Of a DNA stretch of 64,000 bases, positions 60,679 through 64,000 are shown in pieces (the first letter of the stretch is position 1; each line of letters begins with the position of its first letter). Position numbers and translations under genes: made by a program. The DNA is from Viscum album (taxonomy: Eukaryota; Streptophyta; Magnoliopsida; Santalales; Viscaceae). The stretch covers positions 1,020,413,343 through 1,020,477,342 of the forward strand of contig OY728159.1 in assembly GCA_963277665.1 (NCBI GenBank). Direction: 5' to 3'. The notes under the pieces were generated by a model. That model did no database searches, had not been told where the DNA came from, and worked only from the letters and a program-made list of their open reading frames with translations.

Positions 60679-62950
60679 ATAATCATCCCACACAATCATC
60701 ATGCGTCCATGCTATTGGTATCACCTCAGGCGCCACCCGATCCTCTGACTGCACAAATATTACATCAACAAAACTACAATTAAAATTGATTAAAAACCTT
60801 CTATAGAATTTATTTATATTTTTTTACATATTTTTTTATTTTTATTTCACCATCAAATTTTACTTATCCATCCATTTATAATAAAATAGTTTTAAAAAAT
60901 AAATTTATTTCAATTCATGTTAAAAAAATTCATTAATGAAAATGTTTTTAAAAAAATAAAGAAATTTTAAATTTTAAATTTATTTAATTGAAAATTTAAT
61001 TTCAACTCATTAAATTTATTATCACTTGAATAATTTTTTCACACTCACACAAAATAATTTTGGTAAAATTAATTTTATTAATCTAAGAGACATATTATTT
61101 GGTATAGTATATCATTAAAAAATTACTTTCAAGTTTCAAATGTTTAATTTTTTTGTGCAAGGTTACCTATTTTAATAAGTTAAATTTTATGTGCAGTGTT
61201 ACCTACTTTAATTTTATGTGAAATGTTCCTTATTTTTTCCAGAATAGTCGTAATGTTCTACTAGGTTTAACAACAGATAGTTTTAACCAATTCGTGTATA
61301 TGGTTGTTGTAACACATAATACATGGTCAGCAGTGTTGGTTCCATACAAACACCCCCATTTTTATGTATGAAGCAATAATTTTTGTTACTTTCCACACAA
61401 ATTGATAGAGAAAAAGGAACCAATGATGAAACTGATCTCTATATGCAACCATTGATTGATGAACAACAATAATATTTTTCATATTGTGTAATGAATTTTG
61501 ATTCACCGGCTATTGAAATGTTTATACTCCAGACCACTTCATTATGGAAAATCATTTATTTCCCAGTTTATGATAACTTATCAAGCAAGAGTTTAAATGG
61601 ATAATTAAAATACCCTTGTGGTCATAAATGTAAGAAATCAACATGGCTTAAGCATAGAATAAAGTTGGCATACCTTGGTCATAGATTATTTCTTCCTCCA
61701 CTACACAGGGTAGGAATAGATAATGTTTCATTTTATGAGAATAAATATCATGACCCAACACTCCAAATAATTTCCTAGATTTAAATTCTAGCATAACTTG
61801 ACCAATAAAACATTCACACAGTGTATCATTTTTAGGATTTATTAACTCCTACATTATTGTCCATTATTTCTATAAATAAATAGTTTGGTCATAATATGAA
61901 GAATCATACTATTTTATTTGAATTGACTTATTGGAAAGATTATATTTAATTCACAATTTATATGTTATAATCATTGATAAAATTTTGTGTGGTAATATAA
62001 TGTTGACCATTTTAGGAATCAATGGGAAATAAAATGGTAGTTCAAATGCTTGGTGTGATTTGAGAGAAACAGTATTGATAAAACCTTTAAATTTGTAGTT
62101 GGTGAGGGTAATAGGGAATATATCCCAACTGTAGAGTACAATATGAGTAAAAAAGAAGAGATATTTCTATCAATTTTGAAGACTGTCAAGGTGACTGGTG
62201 ATTTTTTTATTCTAATATTTACAATACTTTCAATGTAGTGACTATAAGATTATAGGTGTTTAAAATCATTGATAATCATATTATGCTTCAAAATTTAATC
62301 CAAATTGAAATTATTTATTGTTTTACTACCCATGTTGTTGAGTTGTTAATTGAGGTTTCTAATTTCTTAAGATGACTCTCTTCAATGATTCATGACATGA
62401 ATGATTTAAAAAAGCTATATGTAAAGATTATTATCACACAATTTCACTTGGATAAACTATTTTCACCTTATTTTTCTTTGATTCCATGATCCAATTGACC
62501 ATACATTTAACTGGTGAATTCATTGTTTTTTATCCCATGCAATTCATGTGGATGCATCTATTTATCCTTAGTGGTGAATTTGTTGTCACAATATGTCAAT
62601 ACGTGTTTGATGAGTGTGTATGAAGTGGTGATTCCTATAGAATTTTTATGGATGAAGTTATGATTTTAGGATAATTGTAAGGGATTTATCTAATATCATT
62701 AGATGTCATGCTAGGAAAATTATTCTTTTTATGGAATTGGATGTCACACTTGGATAGATATTTTTGGTATTTTTAATTATAACAATTTTTATACTAATCT
62801 TTAAGATCAAAGGCATGTGTCACTGAGGAAACATTGTTTACAACAAGTGTAGATGAATTTATGGAATATTAATTTTGGATTTGAGTATTTGAGAGTGCCT
62901 CATAATTTTAAATTGATAAGGCCTTTTATTTTTCATCTTACACTTATGAA
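60679..62950 (+). pseudogene. CACTA (En/Spm) TNP2-type transposase fragment, right copy
   Basis: Colinear with 30075-31805 to about 62395, then extends further. Readable blocks include MQPLIDEQQ (about 61443), FDSPAIEMFILQTTSLWKI, a LAYLGHRLFLPPLH block (about 61660), SNFLR, SMIHDMNDLKKLYVKIIITQ and FIPCNSC (62340-62560). The last blocks fit the TNP2 section before the conserved RWMYPFER region. The start at 60679 follows the copia LTR directly, as in the left copy. Broken by many stops and shifts. Confidence 0.7.
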
Positions 62951-64000
62951 TTCTTCTAAGTTATATACAAATGATACTATCCTAAAAAGATTGTACAACC
63001 CATTAAACCCACCATGCCATGCTTGACCTTAGCACCATAGGACTCATAGGCCAACCATGGTCATGGAATAAGCCTATCCAAGAATATGGGTAGTAGAGTG
63101 CCCACAAAGATTAGGCGGGACCATGTATAGGGCCTACAGAGCATGTATCCATAGGTGCACATAGGTTGGGCCAGTAGCCCATAGATAGGATATGGAGCCA
63201 TTGTGTAGGGAGGCATGATGGAAGGTGGTCGAGGATTTATGTCTACTTCAGGGGATTCTTGATTATTATATCGTGGCCCCTTCATATAGTGGGTTTGAGG
63301 TGGGACAAAGGCATATAGGTATTGTTCACATGTCGCTTAAAAAATAAAAAATAACATGGTCATCTGATCTGATCATCATGTTTAAACATGAGCCATCTGA
63401 TCTCATAGGATATCTTTCCATCCTCCTTTAAACGATTTCTTCATGGATGAAAACCTCACGTATGAGTGTTTTCCAGAATGAGATACCACAAGCTTAGTTT
63501 CCATGTGGGATTCTTTAACACTCTTTGGGAGTTTGAAAATTTGGATAAGGATGATTTATACAAAGAAACAAAAATGCTTTGTGATGATGAATGCCTCATG
63601 GATGAAAACCTCACTGATGAAGGAGCCTATTCCAGTGAGAAAGTTCTTTGCGGTGGAAAAAAATCTCATGAACTACTGATAATGACATGTGGTTCACCGA
63701 TGATATTGATTTGTGGTGAAGTCTTTTGTGGGTTGTGTTGCAGTTCATAGATGATGTTTTCTTAACAAATGATGATGTTATTTGTGGGTGAAGTCCTTTG
63801 CAGACACCCATGCTGATGGTATTTTTTGGATGAATCTGTTACCATGAAACTATTTTTTGGAGATGAATATTTCTTCATGAACCAATAGGTATGTGATGTG
63901 AGGGTTGAGGTAGACACCATAAAATATTTATGATGTGTTAATTGATACATGCCATACATGGGTGTATTCCTTGTGGGTGAAATTCTATGCGAGTATTGTG
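62951..64000. other. Unrecognised right end of the window
   Basis: Two small frames stand out. Minus strand 63061-63285 (74 codons) is Pro/Tyr/Met-rich (PPSIMPPYTMAPYPIYGL). Plus strand 63466-63750 (94 codons) is acidic then Cys-rich (WEFENLDKDDLYKE). I recognise neither. From 63430 there are degenerate repeats of CATGGATGAAAACCTCAC (63433, 63598) and GTG(G)GTGAAGTC(T/C)TTTG (about 63712, 63787, 63974), so the frames may reflect repeat structure rather than genes. Confidence 0.35.

Overview
The window is repeat-dense, intergenic plant DNA, almost certainly from an angiosperm with a large, heterochromatin-rich genome. I see no intact host gene. The evidence is plant-type chromoviruses with C-terminal chromodomains, an Athila-type Ty3/gypsy element with a tRNA-Asp-like primer site, a Ty1/copia element, a Mutator-like element (MULE) carrying a plant mobile domain (PMD) gene, En/Spm (CACTA) TNP2 transposase relics and a ~179-bp satellite. 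I cannot name the species.

Left part (1-29683), a nest. Element B, a chromovirus on the minus strand with a ~3.1-kb LTR, runs from before base 1 to 29678. Inside its chromodomain codons sits element A (724-22047, plus strand), a chromovirus flanked by a perfect 5-bp duplication (CACCA). The 3' LTR of A is split by element C (10269-21318, minus), an Athila-type element with two 1730-bp LTRs. C itself holds a tRNA-derived, SINE-like sequence. B is inserted in a copia LTR whose remnant follows at 29684-30074.

Middle (30075-46290). A CACTA TNP2 fragment abuts a 178-179-bp satellite array. The array is interrupted by an unclassified ~1.15-kb insertion, itself split by element D (33491-42776, a complete chromovirus, TSD AATAA), and by a solo LTR (44439-45735). 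Removing the solo LTR plus 5 bp restores the 179-bp register.

Right part (46369-64000). Element E is a gag-only copia element (46369-60678). A 10.4-kb MULE (49601-60031) is inserted in its 3' LTR. The MULE holds terminal repeats built of 27-bp hairpins, a 178-bp tandem array, a ~1.5-kb palindrome, a PMD gene and a MURA transposase gene with one intron. Both genes lie on the minus strand and carry in-frame stops. Beyond E lies a second, longer TNP2 fragment with the same copia-LTR junction as the left copy, ~30.6 kb away. The last ~1 kb is unrecognised.

Nearly all coding relics are broken mainly by stop codons that fit C-to-T decay of methylated DNA, so I annotate them as pseudogenes. The most unusual signals are the clusters of short, family-specific palindromes in the LTRs of four different element families, and the hairpin and palindrome architecture of the MULE. 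All boundaries were worked out by eye from repeat ends and target-site duplications.
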